Shown one piece after another: positions 25,784-35,785 of a DNA stretch of 64,000 nt. The stretch comes from Phyllobacterium pellucidum (GTDB lineage Bacteria; Pseudomonadota; Alphaproteobacteria; Rhizobiales; Rhizobiaceae), in assembly GCF_013327855.1 (NCBI RefSeq), contig NZ_JABUMX010000007.1, positions 62,001 through 126,000 on the forward strand. Reading direction: 5' to 3'. The notes under the pieces were generated by a model. That model saw nothing but the letters and a program-made list of their open reading frames with translations. It ran no database searches and had not been told where the DNA came from. Every line of letters begins with the position of its first letter. Position 1 is the first letter of the stretch. The translations under genes were made by a program, and so were the position numbers.

Positions 25784-28700
25784 ATGGCAAGACAAACCAT
25801 TCTTTGGACGGTACTGCCCAATGGGCGCGTGGAAGACGGCGAATTTGCCGGCCAATTGCGCGTGTCCCTGGTCGCGTCTCCCCGCCTGACGCCCGAGGCG
25901 TCTGACGAGCAGGTGTTGAAGGCGTTTCCGGAATGGCGAAACTGGCCAAAAACGCTCGATAACGTGAAGTTTTCCTTGCAGGTTGGCCCCGACGAGCTTG
26001 AGCTTCGACGTATAAGCGACCCCGATGCCGATCTCTGGGCCAAGCTGTTTTCAGCCCAAACCCCCGTCAGCGGCTACGTTTTCAAGGACATGAGCAAGGT
26101 CAATCTCCGCTCGTTCCCCATGCGCAATGTTCTCGGCACGTTGCGCAAGCACTATAAGAACCTCGCGATTCAATCGACAGGGACGCCGCCAACCCTCCTG
26201 CCCTGGTCGCAAGCCCATCCAGGCCTGAAGGACATGCTGGGCGAACTCGGCACCCGCACGGAAAAAATCAACCTCGGCGACCGGCAAATCGAATACCTCG
26301 TGCCGGGCTTCAACCGCTTTTTCGACGATGAAGGCCGCGAGGGCACTGAGAACCGTTTGCGCAATACCGTCTTCGGCACAAAGAGTATTTACCGCGGACA
26401 GGTCGTTGGTGTGGATGTCGATGAGCAGGGAAACCCCAGGTCCAGCGGGCAGTTTCCGGTCCGCGCCTTGCCTCCGGACTGGCACGATCCTGCCGGGGGT
26501 GGCGCCGATTCAAGCATTATGGGGCAATTCTCCTCCGCGGCAGAATATGCTTTCTACCAAGCGGATCGCTTCTACCGCCGCGAGCGTCTGACACAAGCAA
26601 AGCTCGACAAGCTTGACGCGCAAAAGCAATTGCGTCGCCCCAAGCTTGTCGACGTCCCTGCCCCGCCCAAAGCGCCCGATTTCGATTTCCATCGGATCGT
26701 CGCCTCCTACAGCGATTATCCGCGGCTCCTGTGGCGCCTTGGCCTTGTGATCGATTGCGTGGTCCAGCCGAATTCGCCCATTGATCTCGCGCTCAATGCT
26801 GCCCCGCAGGTGCAAGGGCGAATGTCACTCAACCTTTCATGGGGAAGCGCCCACGATCCAGCCGATGATTCCTGTCCGCAGACCGCGTGGATAGCCGACA
26901 AGTACCGGTTTGTGACGCGTCCAAGGACGCAGGATCACGAGCGGGGCTTACTGAAACTGCAGTATGCCGACGATAAATGGAACAATGACAAGCGCACCCT
27001 GTTCGACGTCTATCAGGTCGACCCGGATGGTGCAGCCCTGAAGACGGTGGATTTTGTCATTACCGCACAGAACCTTGTGGGAAAGAGCCTGGCAATCGGC
27101 GCCGACGGTGCAGTCACCTATACGACTGGCGACAAGCAGGCGGTCGCCGCCCTTCGCACGGGCGGACTTGGCATATCCCGCCATGGCAAGGCGCTCACGA
27201 TTGCCCAGAGTGCTGCATCTGCGGCGCTGAAGGACGCAGCGGTAAAGTCCGGCGCAGGAAAGAAGGTTGTTCTGTTCACTGAAGACCTGTTGCGGGGATA
27301 TAGAGTCGACGTTCAGCCCGTAATTAGCGGCTCGCCTGAGAAGTGGCATACCCTTTGCGGCCGGCATGGCACTTACAAGCTCATTGCCACGAACGAAGAC
27401 CTCCCCCTCGAAGACGATGAAGGCTATGTGAAGGGGGCGTCGACGACAAGTTCGGCCAGTGAGGATGCCGACCCGGATGATCATTATCTGCACGAATCGA
27501 TGTTTCGCTGGACGGGATGGAGCCTGGTAACGCAGCGCCCCGGAAAAACGCTGCGCGCGAGCAGCGATCCCACCTCGGGCGTTCAAAGTGAAACCCCAGA
27601 GACGGTTGCAGATGAGGCAACAAGCGGTGGCAATGGCGTATCGGCAACCTTCGTCGCGGCCAAAGGCAGCTTGCCGCGCCTGAGATTCGGCACGCAATAC
27701 CGCTTCCGGGCCCGGTTGGTGGATCTGGCCGGCAACAGCCTCGGCGTGGACGACAGGTCGCTTGAAGACGACAAGCAGGTCAGCGAACCCGTAGGCTATT
27801 TGCGCTTTGAGCCCGTGGACCCTCCCGTACTTGTTCATCGCGCACGCGTGAGTGAGGGCGAGTCGCTCGAGCGGATGGTGATAAGAAGCAACTTCGACGT
27901 CGACCCCGAAGGCTATCTGAAGAAGAAGCCGTTCAAGGATGCGATCAAGCTGCCGGCTTCGCAGGATTTCGATTACACGGCCAGCAACGAGCGGCATGTG
28001 GTGCCACCGAAATCCTCGCAACTGCAATGCGAGCAGCACGGACTGTTCGACTTCTACTTTGCCGATCCCGCCTCGATCAAGACAGCCTACGCGATTGCAA
28101 GCCGCGAGGCTGGAACGTTGAACGATCCAACGGCAACATCGACGCCCGAACTCATCACCCCTGCGGCCATAGCAGGAACTGCCACACGCACGATATTGCC
28201 GCTGCGATTGCCCTCCCCGGACAACCCAACCGGCGATCGCCTCGCCGCCGGCCAATACGTGATTCATCGCGACGCTCAGGTTTCCACGCCCTATCTTCCG
28301 GATGGGGCATCCGGAGGCTTCGCATTGCGGGCCATGCAAGGCCATTCGATCCCCGGCGTGACCGTGCCCGTCGTCCTCGGGCCGAGCGCTGCGGTGGTGC
28401 GCGCCCCGAACCAGGAAGTCGTTCTGGTTGTCGCCCATGGCAAGGAATGGCCGGACTCAACCGGGTTCAGGATCGTCCTTCAGGAGCGTGGTGCATCGCT
28501 CCTTGATCCACCTTGTGACGAAACATTCAACGACGATGGGACGCCTGCCTGGGATGAGGACAAACGTGTCCTGACACTATTCATCGCCAAGGGACGTATT
28601 GCACGCCTTCGCTATGCCAGCTTCACACATAAAAAATTCAGGGACTCCTTTGGTTTGCCGGGATGGATCGACACCGCCGGCGAGCGGGACTTTCTGCGCG

Positions 28701-30445
28701 GCATGGCCGAACTCGGCTGCGCGTGGATGATGACGCCCTATCGCGAACTCACGCTCGTCCATGCCACCCAGCAACCGGTATGCGCGCCCGAAATGATCAA
28801 GCTCGTCGCCGGCCGCAGTATGAACGACCAGTTTGCCATCTTGCGAGCGCAGGTGCGGCTGCATGGACCCAGCACCGGAAAATTCGAAGTCGAAGCGCAT
28901 TGGAAGGAGTGGATCGACGATCTGGAAAAGCCGGGACCGGAACTTGTCGATTCCCATGGGGCGCTTGGCGAAATTTTGCTTGCCGAGAACCACGTAAACA
29001 CATTCGATCTTAACGGCGCGGTGAACGCCCAGCAATATGACGCCGCGCGCCCGCGCGCCCGGGGCGACAGGCACGAATTCGGCGACACAAAATTCCGGCT
29101 GGTCGAGTATAAGGTGTGCGCTACGACGCGTTTTCGCGAGTATCTTCCGCCATCAATCTATGAACAGAAAGATCAGGTTACGCGCCTTGGGCCTATTGCC
29201 GAAGGCCAGCAATTCCAGCTTGGCTCTGATGATGATCCGGGCGCTCCCTTCCTTGTCCAGCCTGGCGCCGCGCCGCTCACCATCGTCAAATCGAGCGCGG
29301 CACCCGACGAACCGCGCATCGTCTACGTCATGCCCACGTTCCGCTGGGAAGAAACCGCGGACAATTCATCTCTCGATACAGTACGGCTTGGCAACGGCCT
29401 GCGCGTATGGCTTGAGCGCCCCTGGTTCTCCTCGGGAAACGGCGAACTGCTCGGCGTCGTGATCCTGCAGGACAATGCGCGCTTTACCGATATTCCGGTG
29501 CCTGTCGTTCCGCTGGTAACGCAGTGGGGTCTCGATCCCTTGTGGGATACGTCGCTGCCGAAAAACGCGATTCGGATCACCGATTTCCCCTCGCGGGTTA
29601 TCAATGAAGCCGTACCATTGCTTGAGCCGCAAGCGGCAGGGCAGCAGGCGCAGATCATCGGCCACCGGGTCCATTGGGATCAAGCCCGCTCCCTCTGGTA
29701 TTGCGACATCGAGCTTAATCCAGGCAGCAGCTATATGCCGTTCGTGCGGCTCGCGCTGGTCCGCTATCAGCCCAACGCGCTTGCAGGCGCAAAGATTTCG
29801 AAGGTCGTGCTTGCTGATTTCTCGCAGGTCCTGCCGCGCCGCCGCTCATCGTTCCAACGCGACGGCGCCGTGGTCGCGGTCAAGCTACGGGGCACGGTAC
29901 CAAGTCATGGTCCAATGAAATTCCCGACCGACTCGGAATATCAGGACATTTCCTTTATCCCCCTCCCCGGCCAAGCGGTCGAAACCGGAAGAAACAAGGT
30001 CGAGCTAGTACTGCAGACCCGCGACCCGGCGATCGATTCCGACCTCGCCTGGATCGATCAGAAGGTGCTGACCTCGGCCATATTGGCGCCTGTCGCTGGA
30101 ATAGGGCCGATCGTTACGACGACCTTATTCGTTCAGCCGGCCGTAAGGGTAGAAGCACCCTCGGCCGTCGCCGACCGGTTGGGGCAGCGGATTAGCCTCG
30201 ACCTGACGCACATCGCGAGCCCGATCGACGTCGTCCAGATCCCGCCCGATCTATTCGATCCCGTTATATGGAGCGCCAATGTGACCCTGCCAGATACCGC
30301 TGGCAAACCGGCTCGCCTCGCCATACGTGAATACGAACGCTATTACACGGACCGGACCATCGCCGAACAACGTGGCGGTGCGACGAGACGGCGCAAAGTG
30401 GTCGAGGAAAGGCTGGTCTACACGGTGTTCTTTGATCTCCAGTAG
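25784..30445 (+). CDS. giant protein of unknown function, 1553 aa (second of pair)
   Basis: I do not recognise this protein. It begins MARQTILWTVLPNGRVEDGE after a very strong GGGAGGGGAGC and has no signal peptide or membrane helix. It looks like a chain of beta-sandwich domains. A segment near residues 630-660 (FGTQYRFRARLVDLAGNSLG) resembles a fibronectin-III or Ig-like strand pair, and near 570 there is FRWTGWSLVTQRPGKTL. The last 60 residues (IREYERYYTD, RRRKVVEERLVYTVFFDLQ) are charged. The gene is intact over 4.6 kb. With its partner it forms an isolated two-gene operon, so the proteins probably work together, possibly as a large assembly. No enzyme motif was found. Confidence 0.75.
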   Translation: MARQTILWTVLPNGRVEDGEFAGQLRVSLVASPRLTPEASDEQVLKAFPEWRNWPKTLDNVKFSLQVGPDELELRRISDPDADLWAKLFSAQTPVSGYVFKDMSKVNLRSFPMRNVLGTLRKHYKNLAIQSTGTPPTLLPWSQAHPGLKDMLGELGTRTEKINLGDRQIEYLVPGFNRFFDDEGREGTENRLRNTVFGTKSIYRGQVVGVDVDEQGNPRSSGQFPVRALPPDWHDPAGGGADSSIMGQFSSAAEYAFYQADRFYRRERLTQAKLDKLDAQKQLRRPKLVDVPAPPKAPDFDFHRIVASYSDYPRLLWRLGLVIDCVVQPNSPIDLALNAAPQVQGRMSLNLSWGSAHDPADDSCPQTAWIADKYRFVTRPRTQDHERGLLKLQYADDKWNNDKRTLFDVYQVDPDGAALKTVDFVITAQNLVGKSLAIGADGAVTYTTGDKQAVAALRTGGLGISRHGKALTIAQSAASAALKDAAVKSGAGKKVVLFTEDLLRGYRVDVQPVISGSPEKWHTLCGRHGTYKLIATNEDLPLEDDEGYVKGASTTSSASEDADPDDHYLHESMFRWTGWSLVTQRPGKTLRASSDPTSGVQSETPETVADEATSGGNGVSATFVAAKGSLPRLRFGTQYRFRARLVDLAGNSLGVDDRSLEDDKQVSEPVGYLRFEPVDPPVLVHRARVSEGESLERMVIRSNFDVDPEGYLKKKPFKDAIKLPASQDFDYTASNERHVVPPKSSQLQCEQHGLFDFYFADPASIKTAYAIASREAGTLNDPTATSTPELITPAAIAGTATRTILPLRLPSPDNPTGDRLAAGQYVIHRDAQVSTPYLPDGASGGFALRAMQGHSIPGVTVPVVLGPSAAVVRAPNQEVVLVVAHGKEWPDSTGFRIVLQERGASLLDPPCDETFNDDGTPAWDEDKRVLTLFIAKGRIARLRYASFTHKKFRDSFGLPGWIDTAGERDFLRGMAELGCAWMMTPYRELTLVHATQQPVCAPEMIKLVAGRSMNDQFAILRAQVRLHGPSTGKFEVEAHWKEWIDDLEKPGPELVDSHGALGEILLAENHVNTFDLNGAVNAQQYDAARPRARGDRHEFGDTKFRLVEYKVCATTRFREYLPPSIYEQKDQVTRLGPIAEGQQFQLGSDDDPGAPFLVQPGAAPLTIVKSSAAPDEPRIVYVMPTFRWEETADNSSLDTVRLGNGLRVWLERPWFSSGNGELLGVVILQDNARFTDIPVPVVPLVTQWGLDPLWDTSLPKNAIRITDFPSRVINEAVPLLEPQAAGQQAQIIGHRVHWDQARSLWYCDIELNPGSSYMPFVRLALVRYQPNALAGAKISKVVLADFSQVLPRRRSSFQRDGAVVAVKLRGTVPSHGPMKFPTDSEYQDISFIPLPGQAVETGRNKVELVLQTRDPAIDSDLAWIDQKVLTSAILAPVAGIGPIVTTTLFVQPAVRVEAPSAVADRLGQRISLDLTHIASPIDVVQIPPDLFDPVIWSANVTLPDTAGKPARLAIREYERYYTDRTIAEQRGGATRRRKVVEERLVYTVFFDLQ

Positions 30446-30491
30446 ACGTCGAGCGTCGGGCCATACGCGGAGGAAGCCGCCGCGGCTCGCT

Positions 30492-30899
30492 CTATTTTTG
30501 GTTACGCGGTACTGTCCCCTTGCTGGCTTGTTCGACCAGATGCGCGCGCGAGGGCGCAGGTTCAAATCGATCGGCGAAATATTGCGTTTCGTTGACCACA
30601 CGTCCTTCGCTGAATTCCATGATGCTCACCGCATAGGTTGGTTTACCGTCATAGGTGAGCACGAATTCAGAGACCCAGAGATCACCGCTGCCGATAATTC
30701 GCTGGACCGTAAAGCGCTTCTTGTTCGGCTGAACTGTTCGGCTCTCTTGAATGTTGTGCCGGCCACGAATCCGCTCATTCGATTGCGGATAGTAGAGCAC
30801 AGCGTCATCACGATAGATCTCATGCTCGACCTCGAAGTCGCTCACGTCCGACGCTTCCCAATGACGTTGAAGCGCCATCCGCACGGTTTGATCGTTCAT
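30492..30899 (-). CDS. NTF2-like / SnoaL-like protein, 135 aa
   Basis: A small cone-shaped alpha+beta protein of the NTF2-like superfamily. The N-terminal helix is MNDQTVRMALQRHWEASD. The typical YRDDAVLYYPQSNERIRGRHNIQES follows, and the sheet strands are DLWVSEFVLTYDGKPTYAVSI and EGRVVNETQYFADRFE. The start was placed at MNDQTVRM because GGAGG precedes it at good spacing. In this superfamily the pocket may bind a small ligand or act as an isomerase or binding protein; nothing here shows which. It is divergent from the DUF551-like gene. Confidence 0.8.
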   Translation of the reverse strand: MNDQTVRMALQRHWEASDVSDFEVEHEIYRDDAVLYYPQSNERIRGRHNIQESRTVQPNKKRFTVQRIIGSGDLWVSEFVLTYDGKPTYAVSIMEFSEGRVVNETQYFADRFEPAPSRAHLVEQASKGTVPRNQK

Positions 30900-31038
30900 C
30901 CCAACCTCCGAACTCCGTTTCCGGGCATCAAATCCCAACTACAAAGCAGAATTCGGGCGATGGCTTGTGAAAAGTTTAGTTGACCGCTTTCGATAGCGGG
31001 GAGAAACTTGCAACCCACCGAGGCAAGAGGAAAAAACA

Positions 31039-31344
31039 ATGGACGAGCCAGACCGTTGGCGCCACATGGCAAGCGCACCGAAAGACGGCAGTCGAATCCT
31101 TATAACGATCCGCCCGACTGAACAGGGGCAGGCAGAAGTTGACCTCGCATATTGGTCCAAAGGCGACCAGTTTGGTGCCGAAGGCTGGCGCGCCTCTGAT
31201 TCCTCACCCGGCCGTGTCGTCGAATATGCCGAGCCGGAATTGAAGTGCTGGATGCCGATGCCCTCGGCCAATCTCAACCGCACCTCCATGCCCGCCCCCT
31301 GGGAAGGCGAAGACGCCGAGCAGCTGGACGGTTCAGGGATTTAA
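31039..31344 (+). CDS. DUF551-like small protein, 101 aa
   Basis: A short protein with the pattern W-R-x-M-A-S-A-P-K-D-G-S-R-I-L near its N-terminus, which is typical of small DUF551-like proteins common in rhizobia and their phages. It continues with a strand pair ending in GWRASD and a tryptophan-containing tail KCWMPMP. The function of this family is unknown. It lies just upstream of flhA on the same strand, but the 95-base gap argues that flhA has its own promoter. Confidence 0.65.
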   Translation: MDEPDRWRHMASAPKDGSRILITIRPTEQGQAEVDLAYWSKGDQFGAEGWRASDSSPGRVVEYAEPELKCWMPMPSANLNRTSMPAPWEGEDAEQLDGSGI

Positions 31345-31439
31345 AGAACTCGCGTCGTTATATATGCTTCTCCGTCAGCCCGCTGCCTGCCTCGCGCAAG
31401 CTTCGCCCCCTATTGTTACTGCGACAATAGGAGACGACC

Positions 31440-33530
31440 GTGCAGCAAGTTGCAGTAAAAGGCCTGGGCGACAAAGGCTATTTGACCGGCAGTGATGTCG
31501 GCCTTGCCCTCGGCATTGTCGTCATCCTAACCGTGCTTTTCCTGCCGGTCTCGCCAATTGTTCTCGACATCGGCCTTGCCTTCTCCATCGCCTTGTCCGT
31601 GCTGATCCTGATGGTCGCCCTGTGGATTCAGCGGCCGCTCGACTTCTCGGCGTTTCCGACTGTCCTCCTGATCGCGACAATGATGCGGCTTTCGCTGAAC
31701 ATCGCGACAACCCGTGTCATCCTCACCCACGGCGACGAGGGTTACGGTGCTGCGGGACAGGTGATCCACGGTTTCTCGCAATTCGTCATGGGCGGCGACT
31801 TTGTCATCGGTCTTGTCGTCTTCGCGATCCTGATCATCGTCAACTTCCTCGTCATCACCAAGGGCGCGACGCGCATCGCGGAAGTCGGCGCGCGCTTCAC
31901 CCTCGACGCCATTCCCGGCAAGCAGATGGCCATCGATGCCGATCTCTCGTCGGGCCTGATCGATGAAAAGCAGGCACAGCATCGCCGGCGTGAGCTTGAA
32001 GAGGAAAGCGCTTTTTTCGGTTCCATGGACGGTGCGTCCAAGTTTGTGCGCGGCGACGCGATCGCCGGTCTCATCATTACCGCCGTAAACATTTTCGGCG
32101 GCATCATCATCGGTGTTACCCGCCACGGCATGGATGTCAGCCACGCCGCTGACGTCTTCACCAAACTCTCGGTCGGCGACGGCCTAGTCACTCAGATTCC
32201 GGCCCTGATCGTTTCGCTTGCCGCCGGCCTCCTCGTTTCGAAGGGCGGCACGCGCGGCTCTGCCGACAAGGCGGTGTTCGGGCAGCTCGGCGCCTACCCG
32301 AAGGCACTCTTCGTTGCCGCGCTCCTGCTTTTCGTCCTCGGCAGCCTGCCCGGTCTGCCGGCCTTTCCCTTCTTTATCCTCGCGATCGGCCTGACAGCGA
32401 TCGGCATTTCGGTTCCCCGCAAGCTGGCGCGGGTGGCCGCGGCTGCCCAGGCCGAGATTGCCCAGAAACAGCACGCCGCCGCCGAAGAGGATCGCAATTC
32501 GGTTCGCGCCTCGCTCGAGACCGCGCAGATCGAGCTTTGCCTCGGCAAACAGCTTTCGGCGAAACTTCTGGCTTCGCAGCTCGAACTTGCCCACCGCGTC
32601 AACAAGATGCGCAAGAAATTTGCCGTCGAATATGGATTTGTCGTGCCCGAGATCAAGGTCACGGACGACTTCCTGCTGCCCCCAAAGACGTACCGCATCA
32701 AGATTCACGGAACGGTCGTTGCCTCCCATGAAGTCCGGGTCGGCGAAATCCTAGTTATCCCGGGCGACAGGCCGCCCCCGCACGTTCCCGGCGAAGAAGT
32801 GCGGGAGCCCGCCTTCGGCATGAAGGCCTATTCCGTGCCGGAAACGTTTGCTGCGGAGCTGAAGCGCGATAATTACATGACCGTCGACAACCTTTCGGTC
32901 CTGCTCACTCACCTCAGCGAAATCGTCCGCAACAACCTGGCGCAGCTCCTGTCCTACAAGGACATGCGCGGTCTGCTCGACCGCCTCGGCCCGGAATACA
33001 AGAAACTGCTCGACGACATTTGCCCTGCGCATCTTTCCTATTCGGGGCTGCAGGCAGTCCTAAAGCTGCTGCTGACGGAACGGGTATCCATCCGCAATCT
33101 CAACCTCATCCTCGAGGCCATTGCCGAAGTCGCGCCGCATGTGCGTCGCTCCGAGATGATCGTCGAGCACGTGCGCATGCGCATGGCCCAGCAAATCTGC
33201 GGCGATCTTGCCGATCATGGCGTGCTCTCGGTGCTCAGGCTCGGCAATCGCTGGGATCTCGTCTTCCACCAGAGCCTGAAGCGCGATGCCAAGGGCGAGA
33301 TCGTCGAGTTCGACATCGACCCACGGCTGCTCGAACAATTTGGCACGGAGGCGAGTGCCGCGATCCGTAAATATCTCGATGCCGGGGAGCGCTTTGTTCT
33401 CGTCGCATCGCCCGAGGCGCGTCCTTATATCCGGATGATCATCGAACGGCTCTTCGCGACGCTGTCGGTGCTCTCCCACGTCGAGATCGCTCGCGGGGTC
33501 GAAGTGCGTTCGCTCGGCACGATTTCCTGA
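31440..33530 (+). CDS. flhA: flagellar export apparatus protein FlhA, 696 aa
   Basis: FlhA forms the export gate of the flagellar type III secretion system. Residues about 20-330 hold eight hydrophobic helices and the conserved cytoplasmic loop [21 protein letters not shown] with [20 protein letters not shown]. Residues about 350-690 are the cytosolic domain that docks chaperone-substrate complexes. The start is GTG with AGGAG six bases upstream. It heads a run of flagellar genes ending near 36.2 kb. Length agrees with the family. Confidence 0.97.
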   Translation: MQQVAVKGLGDKGYLTGSDVGLALGIVVILTVLFLPVSPIVLDIGLAFSIALSVLILMVALWIQRPLDFSAFPTVLLIATMMRLSLNIATTRVILTHGDEGYGAAGQVIHGFSQFVMGGDFVIGLVVFAILIIVNFLVITKGATRIAEVGARFTLDAIPGKQMAIDADLSSGLIDEKQAQHRRRELEEESAFFGSMDGASKFVRGDAIAGLIITAVNIFGGIIIGVTRHGMDVSHAADVFTKLSVGDGLVTQIPALIVSLAAGLLVSKGGTRGSADKAVFGQLGAYPKALFVAALLLFVLGSLPGLPAFPFFILAIGLTAIGISVPRKLARVAAAAQAEIAQKQHAAAEEDRNSVRASLETAQIELCLGKQLSAKLLASQLELAHRVNKMRKKFAVEYGFVVPEIKVTDDFLLPPKTYRIKIHGTVVASHEVRVGEILVIPGDRPPPHVPGEEVREPAFGMKAYSVPETFAAELKRDNYMTVDNLSVLLTHLSEIVRNNLAQLLSYKDMRGLLDRLGPEYKKLLDDICPAHLSYSGLQAVLKLLLTERVSIRNLNLILEAIAEVAPHVRRSEMIVEHVRMRMAQQICGDLADHGVLSVLRLGNRWDLVFHQSLKRDAKGEIVEFDIDPRLLEQFGTEASAAIRKYLDAGERFVLVASPEARPYIRMIIERLFATLSVLSHVEIARGVEVRSLGTIS

Positions 33531-33540
33531 GTTGCCGCCA

Positions 33541-34290
33541 ATGCCGCAAATGAGCGACACGATTATCGCGGCCTTTCTGGTTTTCGCGCGCGTGGGCGCA
33601 TGCCTCCTTGTCATGCCGGGCCTCTCCAGCCCGCGAATACCGATGCAAATCCGTCTGTTCGTCGCCCTCGCCTGCTCGCTGATGGTGGTGCCAATGGTCC
33701 TCGCGCAAGTCGAGCCAGCCGCGCGGTCGGCGCCCCTTCCGCTGATGCGGATCATCGTCATCGAAATCATTACCGGCGGCATGATTGGTGTTCTTGCGCG
33801 CCTCTATTTCTGGGCGCTGCAATTCATGGCGGGAGCGATCGCCATGGCGACCGGATATTCGGGAGCTTCAGGTGGCGCCATCGAATCCGAGGAGCCGGAG
33901 GCGGCAATCGCAAGCTTTGTGACCCTGTCAGCGCTCTGCCTGTTCTTTATTTCGGACCTCCACCTCGAGGTTTTCCGGGCGCTCCTGTCATCCTACTCGG
34001 CCATACCCGTCGACGGAAATTTCCAGGCGTCCACGGCAATGGTCAATCTGACCGATACATTGTCGAGGGCGTTCCTCAGCACCATCCGTATTGCCGCGCC
34101 CTTCATCGTTTTCGCCGTTGTGGTCAATATTGCCATCGGATTGATCAACAAGCTGACGCCGTCTATCCCGGTCTACTTCATATCGATGCCCTTCGTGCTC
34201 GCGGGCGGTCTGATGCTGCTCTATTTCGCCATCCCGGACATCTTGCGTTTCTTCACCAACGAGGCCGGCGCCTATCTGAGGAGTTTCTGA
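33541..34290 (+). CDS. fliR: flagellar biosynthesis protein FliR, 249 aa
   Basis: FliR is part of the FliPQR export core in the membrane. The protein shows about six hydrophobic helices, with the typical SDTIIAAFLVFARVGACLLVM opening, LFVALACSLMVVPMVL, a long VIEIITGGMIGVLARLYFWA helix and a late IPVYFISMPFVLAGGLMLLYF. It starts 10 bases after flhA; a TTG three codons earlier and an ATG three codons later are alternative starts. The next gene begins one base after its stop, so translation is probably coupled. Confidence 0.92.
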   Translation: MPQMSDTIIAAFLVFARVGACLLVMPGLSSPRIPMQIRLFVALACSLMVVPMVLAQVEPAARSAPLPLMRIIVIEIITGGMIGVLARLYFWALQFMAGAIAMATGYSGASGGAIESEEPEAAIASFVTLSALCLFFISDLHLEVFRALLSSYSAIPVDGNFQASTAMVNLTDTLSRAFLSTIRIAAPFIVFAVVVNIAIGLINKLTPSIPVYFISMPFVLAGGLMLLYFAIPDILRFFTNEAGAYLRSF

Positions 34291-34291
34291 T

Positions 34292-34687
34292 ATGGCAGCG
34301 ACACGCGCCACCTATCGCGAGATGATCCGCCTGCAGAAACTTGCGAAGTTGCGACACGAGATGGAGCTTGCCCGACTTCAAGCGCAATCAGCGGCGGTCG
34401 AAGCGGAAAATCTCGACCTCTTCAGAATGCATGAGAGTCGTTTCGGAGCGGAGGCCAGCATCGTTCCCGTCGGAATTATCATGAGACGGCTCGAAACGAA
34501 CAAGGCGCGACAGGCATCACTGGCTGATACCGCAATGACAGAACGACAGAACTGGCTGAGAGTTTCGCGCACGATCGACACCTTGAGCGACAAGCTGCGT
34601 GTCCTTGACGCAAAGCTTACACGTGCGGAGGCCGCCGCCGAGCTCGATGAGAGTATCAGTCATTTACTGGCAGCGCCGAAAATTTAA
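34292..34687 (+). CDS. FliJ-like coiled-coil flagellar protein, 131 aa
   Basis: A small, highly charged, almost wholly helical protein (MIRLQKLAKLRHEMELARLQ at the start, RTIDTLSDKLRVLDAKLTRA near the end), as expected for an antiparallel coiled coil. It starts one base after fliR, with a GAGGAG site inside the fliR end. In rhizobia a short protein at this place between fliR and the rod-binding gene behaves like FliJ, which helps the export ATPase. The family assignment rests on position and coiled-coil character, not on a specific motif. Confidence 0.7.
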   Translation: MAATRATYREMIRLQKLAKLRHEMELARLQAQSAAVEAENLDLFRMHESRFGAEASIVPVGIIMRRLETNKARQASLADTAMTERQNWLRVSRTIDTLSDKLRVLDAKLTRAEAAAELDESISHLLAAPKI

Positions 34688-34757
34688 GGCTCAAGCCTCC
34701 CGTAAGTTTGGGCGATTAAAGTGCACCCTATGAGACAACGAAGCGAAGCTGCAACAA

Positions 34758-35330
34758 ATGGCCATTAATCCGCCGTCCGATCTGGTGCTCGATGTTGCCA
34801 TGGCCGCGGATCCCGATGCGATGCGGGCAGCGGCGGACAAGCTGCGGGCGATGACATCCGACCGGGTTGCAGCGCAGATGCAGCTTTCGCGCGACAGTTT
34901 CGCTGCTTTGCAGCAGGCAGCACCGGAAGCTCGGAGCGCCAAGGCTGCCGAAGCGCCTAACAAGGCCTACAAGAAATTCGAGGCCTTCATGCTGCAATCC
35001 TTCGTCGAGTCGATGTTCACTGGCGAGAATCAGGCCGTCTTCGGTGAGGGAATTGCCGGCGACTACTGGAAATCGATGATGGCCGAGGCGATCGCCAACA
35101 AGATGTCCGACGGTGGCGGAATCGGTATAGCGCGCATGCTCGAAGCGCAGAGTGCGCGGAAGGCAAAAAATGCCGCTGCCGAAGCCGCGACTGAAAACAG
35201 TATCAAAACTGATGACCAACCCAATTTCAAACAGCAGGATTCAAATGTCATTTTGTACCAGATCGAACGGCAACTCATTCACAGGCAATTGAAATCGACC
35301 GATGACGTCGAATCAACCCGACAAGGCTGA
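34758..35330 (+). CDS. flgJ: rod-binding protein FlgJ-like, 190 aa
   Basis: Contains the FlgJ N-terminal rod-binding domain: KAYKKFEAFMLQSFVESMFTG, GEGIAGDYWKSMMAEAIANK and the GGGIGIARML end. The muramidase domain that FlgJ has in gamma-proteobacteria is absent, as usual in rhizobia. The protein should cap or nucleate the flagellar rod in the periplasm and be exported by the flagellar apparatus, since there is no Sec signal peptide. The start ATG at 34758 has a weak ribosome-binding site. Confidence 0.82.
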   Translation: MAINPPSDLVLDVAMAADPDAMRAAADKLRAMTSDRVAAQMQLSRDSFAALQQAAPEARSAKAAEAPNKAYKKFEAFMLQSFVESMFTGENQAVFGEGIAGDYWKSMMAEAIANKMSDGGGIGIARMLEAQSARKAKNAAAEAATENSIKTDDQPNFKQQDSNVILYQIERQLIHRQLKSTDDVESTRQG

Positions 35331-35356
35331 GGCCGAAACGTTTGGAGGGAATTCAT

Positions 35357-35785
35357 ATGGAAACCGTCAACGATAATCAGAAAAGCACCGAGATGACAGC
35401 TTTCGCCCAGAGAAACGAACCCGCACTCGATCCAGTGCTCTTTGCAATCCGCAGGCTGGAAGAAGTCGTCGAGCGCGAGACCCGTCTGCTCCTTGATGGC
35501 CAGACGGTCGACCTCGCCGATATCAATGCCAATAAGAGCCGCGGCTTGCGCGACTTCAACAAGGCAATGGGCAAAGCCGCCAAAACCGTCGACACGTCGG
35601 CGCTGAGGTCCCTGCAGCCGTTCCTCGACAATCTGCGCCAGAAGCTCGATCGCAATTGCGATGCGCTCAAGTTGCACCTGCGCGCCGTTACGGAATTGAC
35701 CGGGCTCATCCGTGACGCCCTCGAAACGCAGGAGGCAGACGGCACCTATACGGTCAGGCAATTGCGGGACGGTCAGGGCGCATGA
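35357..35785 (+). CDS. FlgN-like flagellar export chaperone, 142 aa
   Basis: A small helical protein with a long N-terminal amphipathic region (LFAIRRLEEVVERETRLLLDG) and LRSLQPFLDNLRQKLDRNCDAL in the second half, similar in size and pattern to the FlgN export chaperone, which binds hook-associated proteins. GGAGGGA precedes the ATG at 35357. It lies after flgJ in a conserved rhizobial order and overlaps the next gene by four bases (ATGA). The call is by similarity of pattern and by context. Confidence 0.68.
   Translation: METVNDNQKSTEMTAFAQRNEPALDPVLFAIRRLEEVVERETRLLLDGQTVDLADINANKSRGLRDFNKAMGKAAKTVDTSALRSLQPFLDNLRQKLDRNCDALKLHLRAVTELTGLIRDALETQEADGTYTVRQLRDGQGA

Noticed and set aside
30492-30938. 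Longer N-terminus for the NTF2-like protein, and similar upstream extensions of several genes (SDR, PhyH, YCII, SelB)
   Set aside because: The extensions lack ribosome-binding sites, run into neighbouring genes or have non-family sequence; starts were moved to the Met where the family begins.
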